The notes: a model not told the origin generated them from the sequence alone. A stretch of DNA of 7,777 nt from JBOHHR01 sp050740975 (GCA_050740975.1 JBOIEE010000188.1:1-7777); one strand, 5' to 3'; shown: positions 1 to 6,540, counted from the first letter of the stretch. Program-made: numbers and translations.

Positions 1-1193
1 GTACTGACGATAGCCATGATCACCAACATGGTGAAAATCTTTGGCGGAATTAGCCCCAAATCCATCCCGATGTTAAGTACGACCAACTCCATCAGGGCCC
101 GGGTGTTGAGGAGGATGCCGACCCGCAGCGCGTCCCGTCCGGGCATGCCTGCCAGACTGGCCCCGAGTGCGCATGCACCGAACTTACTCAGGCAAGCGGC
201 ACCTACCCAGCCGGCACACCAGAGCCAGTCGTCGGCCGAGACCAGCGCCCCGATGTGCGTGCGCATCCCGGTGTAGGTGAAGAAAATCGGGACCAGCACA
301 GTGTTCACGAACGGTGCGATCCGCGCCGACCAGGCCTCGGCAAAAGCCCGTTGGTCATAGACCACCACGCCGGCGAGGAATCCGCCAAACACGGCGAACA
401 CGCCGAGGGAAGACGTGCCGATAGCCATCGCCAGGACAGCGGCCATGGTGAGCGCCAGGAAGTCATCGCCGAACCCGTCGTGTTTGCGCTCAACTGCCTC
501 GATGAGGCGGCCCGCCAGAGGGCGAAGCACGGTGAAGCACACCGCAAGGAGACCGAATAGGCCGAGCATGCGAATGCCGAACTCCTGGTGGTTCCCATGT
601 CCCAGTACCAGGATCGTGATGGCACCGAGGAGTACCCAAGCGACCAGGTCGTTCACGCCGGCGACGGCAAAGGTCACCACGCCGATGTCGCCGCCATTCA
701 TCTGGCGCTCCACCAGGATCCTCCCGAGAATGGGCAAGGCGGTAATCGAGAATGCGATGCCGACAAACAACCCAAAACCCAAGCGGTCCGGAACACCGAC
801 CTGGTCAGCATAATAATTAGCGAACGCCAGTCCAGACGCGAAGGGGATCGCGATGCCGAGCACCGACAGCAACGCAATTGCGCGGCGCATCCGCGTGTTG
901 CGCAGATGAGTGAACTCGAACTCCATGCCCAGCTGGAACATCATCAACACCACGCCGATCTGCGCCATGACGCCCAGGATCAGCGACGACACTCGTCCAC
1001 TCTCGGTATCCAGCCACCCCGGAGACCACCACGAAAGCAGCGAGCCGACCAACAAGCCGCCGACGATTTCGCCGACCGCCCTTGGCTGGCGCAGACGCAC
1101 CGCGAAGCTTCCTACCAGGCGCCCAACCGGCACGATGACGAGCAGGAAAAGGAGTACCGGAACCAGCACAGACTCGACGATTGGGACTTTCAC
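1..1193 (-). CDS. CPA2/Kef-type cation:proton antiporter, 3' end outside window
   Basis: This is a polytopic inner-membrane protein expected to exchange Na+ or K+ for H+. I translated the minus strand and found an open frame from a GTG at 1193 to the window edge, giving 397 residues with no stop. The GTG has an AGGAG box at 1206-1202, eight bases upstream. Family hallmarks in order are QPRAVGEIVGGLLVG (36-50), ITALPILGRIL (150-160), an Asn181-Asp182 pair in a TM segment, PIFFTYTGMRT (302-312), and LNTRALMELVVLNIGMDLGL (362-381). These are typical of the Na_H_Exchanger domain of CPA2 proteins. Most of the transport domain is visible. Any C-terminal TrkA-N/RCK or USP domain would lie beyond base 1. 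CPA2 members usually have Asp-Asp where this one has Asn-Asp. The gene is downstream of, and probably cotranscribed with, the flavoprotein at 2919-1357. The ion specificity cannot be read from sequence. Confidence 0.93.
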   Translation of the reverse strand, partial: MKVPIVESVLVPVLLFLLVIVPVGRLVGSFAVRLRQPRAVGEIVGGLLVGSLLSWWSPGWLDTESGRVSSLILGVMAQIGVVLMMFQLGMEFEFTHLRNTRMRRAIALLSVLGIAIPFASGLAFANYYADQVGVPDRLGFGLFVGIAFSITALPILGRILVERQMNGGDIGVVTFAVAGVNDLVAWVLLGAITILVLGHGNHQEFGIRMLGLFGLLAVCFTVLRPLAGRLIEAVERKHDGFGDDFLALTMAAVLAMAIGTSSLGVFAVFGGFLAGVVVYDQRAFAEAWSARIAPFVNTVLVPIFFTYTGMRTHIGALVSADDWLWCAGWVGAACLSKFGACALGASLAGMPGRDALRVGILLNTRALMELVVLNIGMDLGLIPPKIFTMLVIMAIVS

Positions 1194-1348
1194 GGCTTTT
1201 TCTCCTGCGAAACAGGCGCACCTACACGCCCCTTCACTGATCGCTGCCGGAGCTCGTCGCCGCGGGCCGCGCAAGACTCGTAGTCGACCGCAGCCAGGTG
1301 CCGCCGTGCCCTGGCTTGCTCGATCGGGCGCAGTGCGAGGACATTCAT
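1190..1348 (-). CDS. Possible 52-aa ORF coupled to the antiporter
   Basis: A short frame starts with ATG eight bases after the flavoprotein stop (TGA at 1359-1357). Its own TGA (1192-1190) overlaps the antiporter GTG in a GTGA arrangement, typical of translationally coupled operon genes. The product would be a soluble, charged, probably helical peptide with no signal peptide or TM segment: it begins MNVLALRPIEQARARRHL and ends PVSQEKKP. The ribosome binding site is weak (GAGAG-like, about six bases upstream). The same frame stays open upstream to a GTG at 1447, inside the flavoprotein gene, but that part looks like a shadow. I recognise no family. It could be a genuine small operon protein or just the open stretch between two genes; the spacing is the main support. 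Confidence 0.35.
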   Translation of the reverse strand: MNVLALRPIEQARARRHLAAVDYESCAARGDELRQRSVKGRVGAPVSQEKKP

Positions 1349-1356
1349 CCGCGCTC

Positions 1357-2919
1357 TCAGCGCGCTGTAGCGGCCAACGCCGTGCCCGAGGCCATCGCGC
1401 AGGCGAAGAACGCGCGCAGCGGCTCGCAATGCACTGCTGCGGTCCACTCGTTCTCGAGGTTCTCCGTTACGTGGTGCTCGGCCAGCAGCGCCCTGCGGCG
1501 GTAGTGCCGTACCACCGGGTGCAGATAGCGGCCCTGGTGTGAGTGCTGGGCATCGGTTTGTGAGATGCGGCCGACCGAAACGTCGAACGGATCGAGCTGG
1601 TCGTGACCCGGGCCGTACTCGAGTGTGATCGCGAAGTGGCTTTGGTCCCCACCGAGCTCGCTCTCATGCACGTAGTCGAGAGGCAGCTCTTCGTAATACC
1701 ACGCGCTGCCGGTGCGCGTGACCACGATCAGATCGCAGAGGACGCCGAACTGCTGCCACAGAGCCGAGGTCCGGTTCACGCGTGCGATCACCGCTTCCAT
1801 CAGGGCCTGCGGATCCACTGAGAGGCTTCGGTGCGGCCAGGGGACGCCGTGATACTTCCACTCGAGCATGCGGTGCAGGGCTCGCACGCCGTAGCGGAAG
1901 CCGTGGATGAAGCCAGAGGTGGACTTCTTGAAGTCGCGGACCTGCATCAGCGTGCCGGCAAAATAGAGGTCGGGGACGTTGTCTGACTCCCACGCGGAGG
2001 TCTGTGCCGGGAAGCGGTTGTGCAGCACCAGCGCGGGGCGGCATTCGTCGGCGAAGATCGAGGTGTCGAAGCGGAAGCCGGTGCACACGATCACTCGGTC
2101 GTAGGGGAGATCTTTCTTGACCTCGTTCGCGCGCGCGAAGCTCACTGTGACGAGGTAAGATCCGTTCCGGCGCTCGATGCGCTCGACGTTTCCATCGAGC
2201 AGGGCGTTCTGTGACTTGAGCTGATAGGTGTCGAGCAGGTTGTTGTTGACCGCGCGCAGATGCCCGACGTAGTGGGACTTCCACGCCATGTGTATGGAGC
2301 TCGGGCCCGCGACGTGAATCACGGCCGCCGTCTCGACCAGGTTGTCCGCGGTCTCGAAACCCGAGTTGCCCTTGCCGATGATCAGCACGCGTTGCCCCAC
2401 GAAGTCGCGGGGGTCCACGGAAACCGTGCCGTACAACTCGGCCGACTCGACGCCCGGGATGGGCGGGATGTAGGGCCGGGAAACGCCTGTTGCGACGATC
2501 AGACGCTCGGCCTCGTAGGTTCGGCCGTGCTGATCCGTCGCCCGGAACGAGCCGCTCCGGGTGATCCGCACGACGCGTGCGCCATAGCGGATGCGCAGGC
2601 GGAAGGCCTCGGCGAAATCGGCAAGATACCGCACCAGGTCATCGGCGGCTGGGAAGTAGCGCTCGGTGTAGTGCGTGAAGCGCAGACGCGGATGATCGGA
2701 GAGCAGCGAGTTCCAGTCCATCCGCAGGTTGAGCTCCGGGTCGTCCCACCCGGTGTGCGGCTTGTTAATCGATATCAGGCGGCGGTGGCGCGGGAAGGTG
2801 CAAAAGAAGGTGCCGGGCGAGGCGCCCGCCTCCAGGATCCGGTAATCACGGCCGGCGCGCTCCAGGAAGTAGCCAAGCTGAAGGCCCGCCGGGCCTGCAC
2901 CGATTACCAGGTAGTCCAT
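1357..2919 (-). CDS. FOXRED2/ERFAD-like FAD-dependent oxidoreductase
   Basis: This is a 520-aa two-dinucleotide-binding flavoprotein related to flavin monooxygenases. The FAD Rossmann motif VIGAGPAGLQ (5-14) is at the very N-terminus and a second, NAD(P)H-binding motif IIGKGNSGFETA is at 180-191; an ATG motif (IVATG, 141-145) lies between. Several blocks match my recollection of vertebrate FOXRED2: PRHRRLISINK (43-53), NLRMDWNSLLS (64-74), AVNNNLLDTYQLKS (223-236), SGFIHGFRYGVRALHR (335-350), HGVPWP (357-362) and a C-terminal ENEWTAAV. The similarity therefore spans the full length. FOXRED2 is an ER flavoprotein linked to ER-associated degradation; this copy has no signal peptide and should be cytoplasmic. 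The frame extends 47 codons upstream to a GTG at 3060. I chose ATG 2919 because GGGAGA lies six bases before it and the FAD motif should start near the N-terminus. The substrate is unknown. Confidence 0.9.
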   Translation of the reverse strand: MDYLVIGAGPAGLQLGYFLERAGRDYRILEAGASPGTFFCTFPRHRRLISINKPHTGWDDPELNLRMDWNSLLSDHPRLRFTHYTERYFPAADDLVRYLADFAEAFRLRIRYGARVVRITRSGSFRATDQHGRTYEAERLIVATGVSRPYIPPIPGVESAELYGTVSVDPRDFVGQRVLIIGKGNSGFETADNLVETAAVIHVAGPSSIHMAWKSHYVGHLRAVNNNLLDTYQLKSQNALLDGNVERIERRNGSYLVTVSFARANEVKKDLPYDRVIVCTGFRFDTSIFADECRPALVLHNRFPAQTSAWESDNVPDLYFAGTLMQVRDFKKSTSGFIHGFRYGVRALHRMLEWKYHGVPWPHRSLSVDPQALMEAVIARVNRTSALWQQFGVLCDLIVVTRTGSAWYYEELPLDYVHESELGGDQSHFAITLEYGPGHDQLDPFDVSVGRISQTDAQHSHQGRYLHPVVRHYRRRALLAEHHVTENLENEWTAAVHCEPLRAFFACAMASGTALAATAR

Positions 2920-2925
2920 CTGTCT

Positions 2926-2931
2926 TCTCCC
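2926..2931 (-). promoter_or_regulatory. Ribosome binding site fixing the flavoprotein start
   Basis: On the minus strand GGGAGA sits six bases before ATG 2919. It supports that ATG over the in-frame GTG at 3060, which would add a 47-residue Arg-rich extension not expected before the FAD motif. Confidence 0.6.
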
Positions 2932-2933
2932 GT

Positions 2934-3104
2934 TTACGTGTGAGGCCGGTGCCTCGCGTGTTTGCACGGTGTATTCCGGGCGCGTTCGCCGGCGTTCAAT
3001 CTGCGCACCTCCCGGCGCGGAACAAGGGAATAAACGAAAACCCAATCGGCGCGACGCCACATGCGTGAGGGGGCTAAACGCGTTTGAGCATGTTTCAAAG
3101 CCAT
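2934..3104 (-). CDS. Possible 56-aa basic leader ORF
   Basis: The ATG at 3104 has an excellent Shine-Dalgarno sequence, GAGGAG at 3116-3111, six bases upstream. This is the strongest site in this intergenic area. The frame runs 56 codons to a TAA at 2936-2934, 14 bases before the flavoprotein ATG. The predicted peptide starts MALKHAQTRLAPSRMWRR, has a short hydrophobic patch (WVFVYSLV) and is otherwise very rich in Arg and Lys, with a His- and Arg-rich tail. It is not a classical signal peptide and matches no family I know. It could be a translated leader that tunes expression of the downstream flavoprotein, or a small basic protein. The arginine-rich composition is also what a random frame in GC-rich DNA can give, so the evidence is mainly the ribosome binding site and position. 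Confidence 0.4.
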   Translation of the reverse strand: MALKHAQTRLAPSRMWRRADWVFVYSLVPRREVRRLNAGERARNTPCKHARHRPHT

Positions 3105-3215
3105 ATTAGTCTCCTCTTTACGTTACCGTTACAGTCTTTTTGGCTAGACTAGCGAGCACTCGTCACGTGTTGTGCTGAATATCGAGAAAATCAGCATGCA
3201 TCCAAACCTCAATGC
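3105..3215 (-). promoter_or_regulatory. Palindrome-rich probable control region of the flavoprotein-antiporter operon
   Basis: This spacer between the cupredoxin stop and the leader ORF carries several adjoining symmetric elements: GCTAGACTAGC at 3143-3153 (5-base arms, one central base), CGAGCACTCG at 3153-3162 (4-base arms), CACGTG at 3164-3169, and a tandem CGTTAC CGTTAC at 3121-3132. A looser pair, TGCTGA/TCAGCA, flanks 12 bases around 3173-3196. I see no convincing -35/-10 pair and no terminator with a T-run. The clustering upstream of a new transcription unit suggests operator sites, but which protein binds is unknown. Confidence 0.35.
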
Positions 3216-3716
3216 TTATCGTCGTTTAGCCATGCGCATCCACGGGTGGATACAGCACTGATAGAGTTCTAGTCCTTCTTCGTCCTCCCGAAATTTCAGA
3301 CGGTCGCCAGGCCCCAGGGTCGAGGTCTCGACAGTCAATGTGTCTAGACACTCAGGAGCGGGTTCGGAACCAGGAGGATTCAACTCGGGTATAAACCCCC
3401 CTCCAAACTCCTCGACTTCCGTGAAGGTATGGGTACGCCCACCCCGGTTGATCGCCCGTAGGTTTTCGCCCTCCTTTACCTTGATGTAGGCGGGAGCGAA
3501 CCGCCAGGCCGGATGCCCCGCTGGCAAGAGCGCGTCAAACTCCTCCACCGTCACGTCGCCCTTTTTCAGGGCACAGCCTCCTGTCAACTCAAAATCCGGA
3601 TCGTTCGGATCGCAATCGTCCAAAGCCAGTATCCTGGCTATCCCGTCGTTCGCCGCGGCGATACCGACCATCGACACCAACATCAGAGTGATTAGCCATA
3701 ACTTTGAAGTTTGCAT
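3216..3716 (-). CDS. Exported plastocyanin/azurin-like cupredoxin
   Basis: This 166-aa protein has a Sec signal peptide (hydrophobic WLITLMLVSMVGIA at 7-20, likely cleavage after AAA or AAN at 20-23), so it should act in the periplasm. The C-terminal half is a type-1 copper domain. A strand with His96 in GRTHTFTEV and the loop CCIHPWM give the ligand set His96, Cys154, His157, Met160. The block FGGGFIPELN after the first His and the CCIHPWMR ending are, from memory, typical of a bacterial plastocyanin-like subfamily. The role is probably electron transfer or copper binding; the partner is unknown. Cys35 and Cys48 in the mature N-terminus could form a disulfide. I chose ATG 3716 because AGGAG at 3728-3724 lies seven bases upstream and a signal peptide follows directly; an in-frame start at 3776 would bury it behind 20 polar residues. 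The protein ends only six residues after Met160. Confidence 0.9.
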   Translation of the reverse strand: MQTSKLWLITLMLVSMVGIAAANDGIARILALDDCDPNDPDFELTGGCALKKGDVTVEEFDALLPAGHPAWRFAPAYIKVKEGENLRAINRGGRTHTFTEVEEFGGGFIPELNPPGSEPAPECLDTLTVETSTLGPGDRLKFREDEEGLELYQCCIHPWMRMAKRR

Positions 3717-3723
3717 GGTGCTT

Positions 3724-3728
3724 CTCCT
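3724..3728 (-). promoter_or_regulatory. Ribosome binding site fixing the cupredoxin start
   Basis: AGGAG (within GAGAGGAGAAG) on the minus strand lies seven bases before ATG 3716 and selects the start that places the signal peptide at the N-terminus. Confidence 0.7.
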
Positions 3729-3776
3729 CTCAGGATGTGACATAAAAGTTGCCTCATTTTCCCGCACCCTTCTCAA

Positions 3777-4489
3777 GTCTGCCCCAGTACCGTCTACGCA
3801 GCGGCCCGGGCCGCCCGGTGTCCCTCATGCCTGATTTTGTCCCCAGCACTCTGCCGTGAGAACCGCCGAGCCTGCGACATGATGCGCGCTATCCGCCGGA
3901 TAAGGCGCTCCTTCGCGTTCTCCTTGTCCTACGGTGCATCGGTAAGCGCCGTTGACGTTTAGGTCCCGCGAGCCGGGCTGGCTTATGGCGTCGTGACGTC
4001 GATCCTCCTCGATTTAGTTCACGAACGCAGAAGCATGAGTTCTCGTCCGTGCTTGAAACAAGTTCGCGGATAGCAGAGAACCTCCTATTGATTCCGTATC
4101 AGAGCCAAAAGGTTCAATGTGGTATAGATCCCAAAGGGGCGGCGGGCTGCGCCAGCAATGAAAGACTCGCCACCCGATCGCGGTCCGGGAGGGAGGTAGC
4201 AAACTTACTCGAGAGATTCGTAGGAGCGCGGATGAGGCATCCGGATGAGATCGAGCGAAGGAGTAAAGCAGGCGGATCGCCGCCGTGCTGGATGGTTGCA
4301 CCTGCGCATAAGCTGGCAGGAGTGTTTGCCGCACACACGTTTCTGGCGCGCTGCCCGTGGGTGGTTCCGCCCGCCGGTGGAGACTTCTACACGCTTGGGT
4401 GTGGGGCTCGTCAGGCGCTTCACAGGTTCAACGTGCAAAGAAAAATTTGTGGAGATTGAAGCTTAATACGGCATCCTATCTTTGGGATA
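3777..4489. other. About 700 bases without a supportable gene
   Basis: Frames are open on both strands in the second half (4049-4459 plus; 4014-4334 and 4205-4438 minus). None has a ribosome binding site or a recognisable family, and they overlap one another, so I call none of them. The stretch holds a perfect 14-base palindrome (3801-3814), a small hairpin with arms TATCC/GGATA around GCC flanked by GCGC (3886-3908), and a GGATG-AGG-CATCC hairpin (4230-4242) beside a direct repeat of CGGATGAG (4229-4236 and 4242-4249). Decayed mobile DNA, an uncharacterised RNA, or plain spacer would all fit. Confidence 0.5.
3801..3814. repeat. Perfect 14-base GC palindrome
   Basis: GCGGCCCGGGCCGC reads identically on both strands. 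It lies about 85 bases upstream of the cupredoxin start codon. It could be a protein-binding site or the stem of a small hairpin. In GC-rich DNA such a palindrome also arises by chance, and it has no T-run that would make it a terminator. Confidence 0.5.
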
Positions 4490-5809
4490 TCAAGTTGAAT
4501 TTCCGTGCTTATCGATAGGTTCGAAACAGGTGGGGACCCCGCGCAGTTTGGCAACAGCCGCGCAAGCATTGACTACTCCAGAAACCTGTAATCCCGGAAT
4601 TTGATCAGGACGGCGGGCGGGGGCTTGCAAGATATCGATGACGCGATCCGCAGATAGATTTGGCTGCAATTCAAGGAGTAGCGCTATGACCCCGGACACG
4701 TGGGCAGCGGCGAATGAGCTGCCGGAGATGAAATTATAAGTGCCCTGTGGAAAGGTCGTCAGCACCTCCGAGCCCGGTGCCATTATCCAAGTAAGACGAG
4801 GCGCCGGTTTCGTACACCTCTGCTCATGGGCTTCGCGGACGGGGACTACGTTCTTCATCGAGGCGGGAAAACCATAGGTTAAATCGGTTTGCTCCGGATC
4901 TGCCGCGACAATAATGATACGCTGTTCAATCGCCTTATTAATGAGCCTAGCGAGCAGCGAGTCGAAAGGTCCTGTCAGACTAAGATTTAGGATCGCAGGT
5001 TTTAAGCGGACAGCCGCATCGAGTGCTTTGGCTAGGGTAAGACTGTCACACACCGCGTCAAGCGAAGCTGCCTTTTCTGGCCAGCAGGCTTTCAAGGCCA
5101 TCAGTTTGGCATTAGGCGCTATGCCGACGATCCCTTGGCCATTGTCAGCCAAAGCCGCAATCACACCGGCTACGGCAGTGCCGTGGACGTCATTCACAAA
5201 GGCGGCAGGATCGTCATCCACGAAATCTTGGTGTTCCGCTATCTGCCCTCTCAGATCCGGGTGGTTAAAGTCGGTGCCGGTGTCAATGATCGCAACCGTG
5301 ACGTTGTGCCCTGTGGCCCATCGATGTGCCGCCTTGATTTGCATTGATTGGAGAGCCGTTTGCAGGCGGAAGTAGGGGTCGTTAAGCACCCGGAAGCGAT
5401 GCACTCGCTGCACTGAATCAACCCGCTTATCGCGCGAGATCGACGCCAAGACCTGTTCTATCGATTGGTCTGAGGCGATCTTATAGACGACACAGTGAAC
5501 GCCGAGCGCGGTAATCGGCCATTCGGCGACCGGGTAAAGCCTATAATCTTCGGCGAGCCTGGTGGCTATCCGTCTGCTCCAAGCCGAGTTTTGATACTCG
5601 CCCCGCGGGCGATATTGGTTGACGGCACGGCCAAGCGGCGCCCAGTCGATGCTCCGATCGACAAACGTCACGAGAATCCTTTTCTCCGCCCGTGATGATG
5701 CATCCCAATGCTTTGAGGACCCGGTCTGCACTGCCATCCGGCCGGTACAAGCCGCGAGCAGCACGACGGCGAATAGTACTGGCAACAGTCTAATTAAATA
5801 AGCATTCAT
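4490..5809 (-). CDS. Lipoprotein S8 (subtilisin-family) serine protease with atypical oxyanion site
   Basis: A 439-aa subtilase-fold protein. The N-terminus is a lipoprotein signal, with LLAAC placing the lipidated Cys at 21 and Thr at +2, which suggests outer-membrane attachment facing the periplasm. Residues about 44-140 look like an I9-type propeptide domain. The catalytic domain follows: Asp176 in AIIDTGTD, His209 in DVHGTAVAG, and Ser365 in SGSSFAAAHVSGVIAL. The usual AAAGN oxyanion segment reads VAADP (301-305), so the conserved Asn is not where expected; the GTSMAxPH motif is also altered to GSSFAAAH. Activity may be weak, altered or absent. The ATG overlaps the anti-sigma stop in an ATGA arrangement without a clear ribosome binding site, implying translational coupling. 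It is the last gene of the sigma/anti-sigma unit, so a role in that signalling pathway is likely but inferred. I see no terminator downstream. Confidence 0.9.
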   Translation of the reverse strand: MNAYLIRLLPVLFAVVLLAACTGRMAVQTGSSKHWDASSRAEKRILVTFVDRSIDWAPLGRAVNQYRPRGEYQNSAWSRRIATRLAEDYRLYPVAEWPITALGVHCVVYKIASDQSIEQVLASISRDKRVDSVQRVHRFRVLNDPYFRLQTALQSMQIKAAHRWATGHNVTVAIIDTGTDFNHPDLRGQIAEHQDFVDDDPAAFVNDVHGTAVAGVIAALADNGQGIVGIAPNAKLMALKACWPEKAASLDAVCDSLTLAKALDAAVRLKPAILNLSLTGPFDSLLARLINKAIEQRIIIVAADPEQTDLTYGFPASMKNVVPVREAHEQRCTKPAPRLTWIMAPGSEVLTTFPQGTYNFISGSSFAAAHVSGVIALLLELQPNLSADRVIDILQAPARRPDQIPGLQVSGVVNACAAVAKLRGVPTCFEPIDKHGNST

Positions 5810-6540
5810 GGGGCACTATCCGCGTCCCGATTGGCCTCCGGAATCGGCCACCCTGGTTCTGCTAATTGCACACTCGGATGATGGCGCAGACGCTCCAGCA
5901 CGGCCCGGATGTCCGGACTAGAGCCGCTATCGGACCCAATCCTGACCGTATATACACCGATCGAGCTCGGCCCGGTGACAACCTCCCCGCGTACCACGCG
6001 CAGAAGCTGCTCAATCCGTTGCTGATCAGCCGTTTTCGCGAAGACCACGCGTATGTCGTGTTGCCGGACGGTAGGCAGACTGTCGTGGCGCGCTAGGGTG
6101 TGATACTTAGGGGTCTCAAACAGCGACAGCAGCCAGGGCCGAGCGGCGAGCGCTAGCCCAATCATCAAGAGCAACGAAAATGCGATCGCGGCGGGCCGCG
6201 GTACAGATACGCTAGACAGCCTTGCTAATACATCTAACCCCCGGGACTGGTAGCGGCGCCACCATCGCGTTCGATCCTTGGGCGCCTGATCCCCGCTCAC
6301 GATACGCTCCCGCAAGCGTGAAAAGGCGACCTGTGGCGAGAGACCGATGACACTGGAGTTGCGGATCGCCTCCGCTAATCTTTGTTGGACCGCGATCTCT
6401 TTGCGGCAGGTGATGCAGATCTGCAGGTGTTGCTGCACGAGGTTAAGCTCTGGGCCCTTAAGGGTACCGTTCACATACCACGGTAACAGCAACCACACCT
6501 CATGATGGGCGGTATGCGGAGATGAGTGACCAGGTTCCAT
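5806..6540 (-). CDS. Membrane anti-sigma factor: zinc finger plus propeptide-like periplasmic domain
   Basis: This 244-aa protein should hold the neighbouring sigma factor inactive at the inner membrane. The N-terminal cytoplasmic part carries a zf-HC2-type zinc motif, His38-x3-Cys42-x2-Cys45 (HLQICITC), in the usual anti-sigma context. A single TM helix spans about 115-137 (PAAIAFSLLLMIGLALAA), preceded by basic residues that fit a cytoplasmic N-terminus. The periplasmic part (about 162-233, from IRVVFAKTADQQRIEQLL to HHPSVQLAEP) has the beta-alpha-beta pattern of a subtilase propeptide, with SIGVYTV and an alpha segment ending VQLAEP. The same kind of domain precedes the protease encoded next. 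Its ATG shares one base with the sigma TAA (TAATG), and AAGGG at 6553-6549 provides a ribosome site. The zinc-finger call is strong; the C-terminal fold is inferred from pattern. Confidence 0.88.
   Translation of the reverse strand: MEPGHSSPHTAHHEVWLLLPWYVNGTLKGPELNLVQQHLQICITCRKEIAVQQRLAEAIRNSSVIGLSPQVAFSRLRERIVSGDQAPKDRTRWWRRYQSRGLDVLARLSSVSVPRPAAIAFSLLLMIGLALAARPWLLSLFETPKYHTLARHDSLPTVRQHDIRVVFAKTADQQRIEQLLRVVRGEVVTGPSSIGVYTVRIGSDSGSSPDIRAVLERLRHHPSVQLAEPGWPIPEANRDADSAP

Noticed and set aside
817..1221. Minus-strand 134-codon frame overlapping the antiporter N-terminus
   Set aside because: It is out of frame with the antiporter and has Arg/Gly-rich shadow composition.
588..1283. Plus-strand 231-codon open frame, with other open frames on both strands between 16 and 1542
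   Set aside because: The minus-strand frame running off the left edge encodes a clear antiporter with family motifs. The others are low-complexity Arg/His/Pro/Ser-rich shadows without motifs or ribosome sites.
1664..2943. Long open frames at 1664-2284 (minus) and 2260-2943 (plus)
   Set aside because: They lie inside the FOXRED2-like gene, whose translation shows conserved motifs along its full length. High GC content creates the extra open frames.
2920..3060. N-terminal extension of the flavoprotein to GTG 3060
   Set aside because: The 47 added residues are Arg-rich without homology, there is no ribosome site at the GTG, and ATG 2919 has a good one right before the FAD motif.
3886..3908. 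Hairpin TATCC-GCC-GGATA flanked by GCGC as a terminator
   Set aside because: There is no T-run on either side and no gene ends next to it.
4049..4459. Plus-strand 136-codon frame in the gap
   Set aside because: It has a GTG start with no ribosome site and no recognisable motif, and it competes with equally long minus-strand frames over the same bases.
4461..4489. Terminator after the protease
   Set aside because: Only a four-base ATCC/GGAT pairing was found, with no T-run directly after it.
4890..5809. Protease as a pseudogene because of altered active-site motifs
   Set aside because: The frame is intact over 439 codons with lipobox, all three catalytic residues and coupling to the upstream gene, so divergence is more likely than decay.
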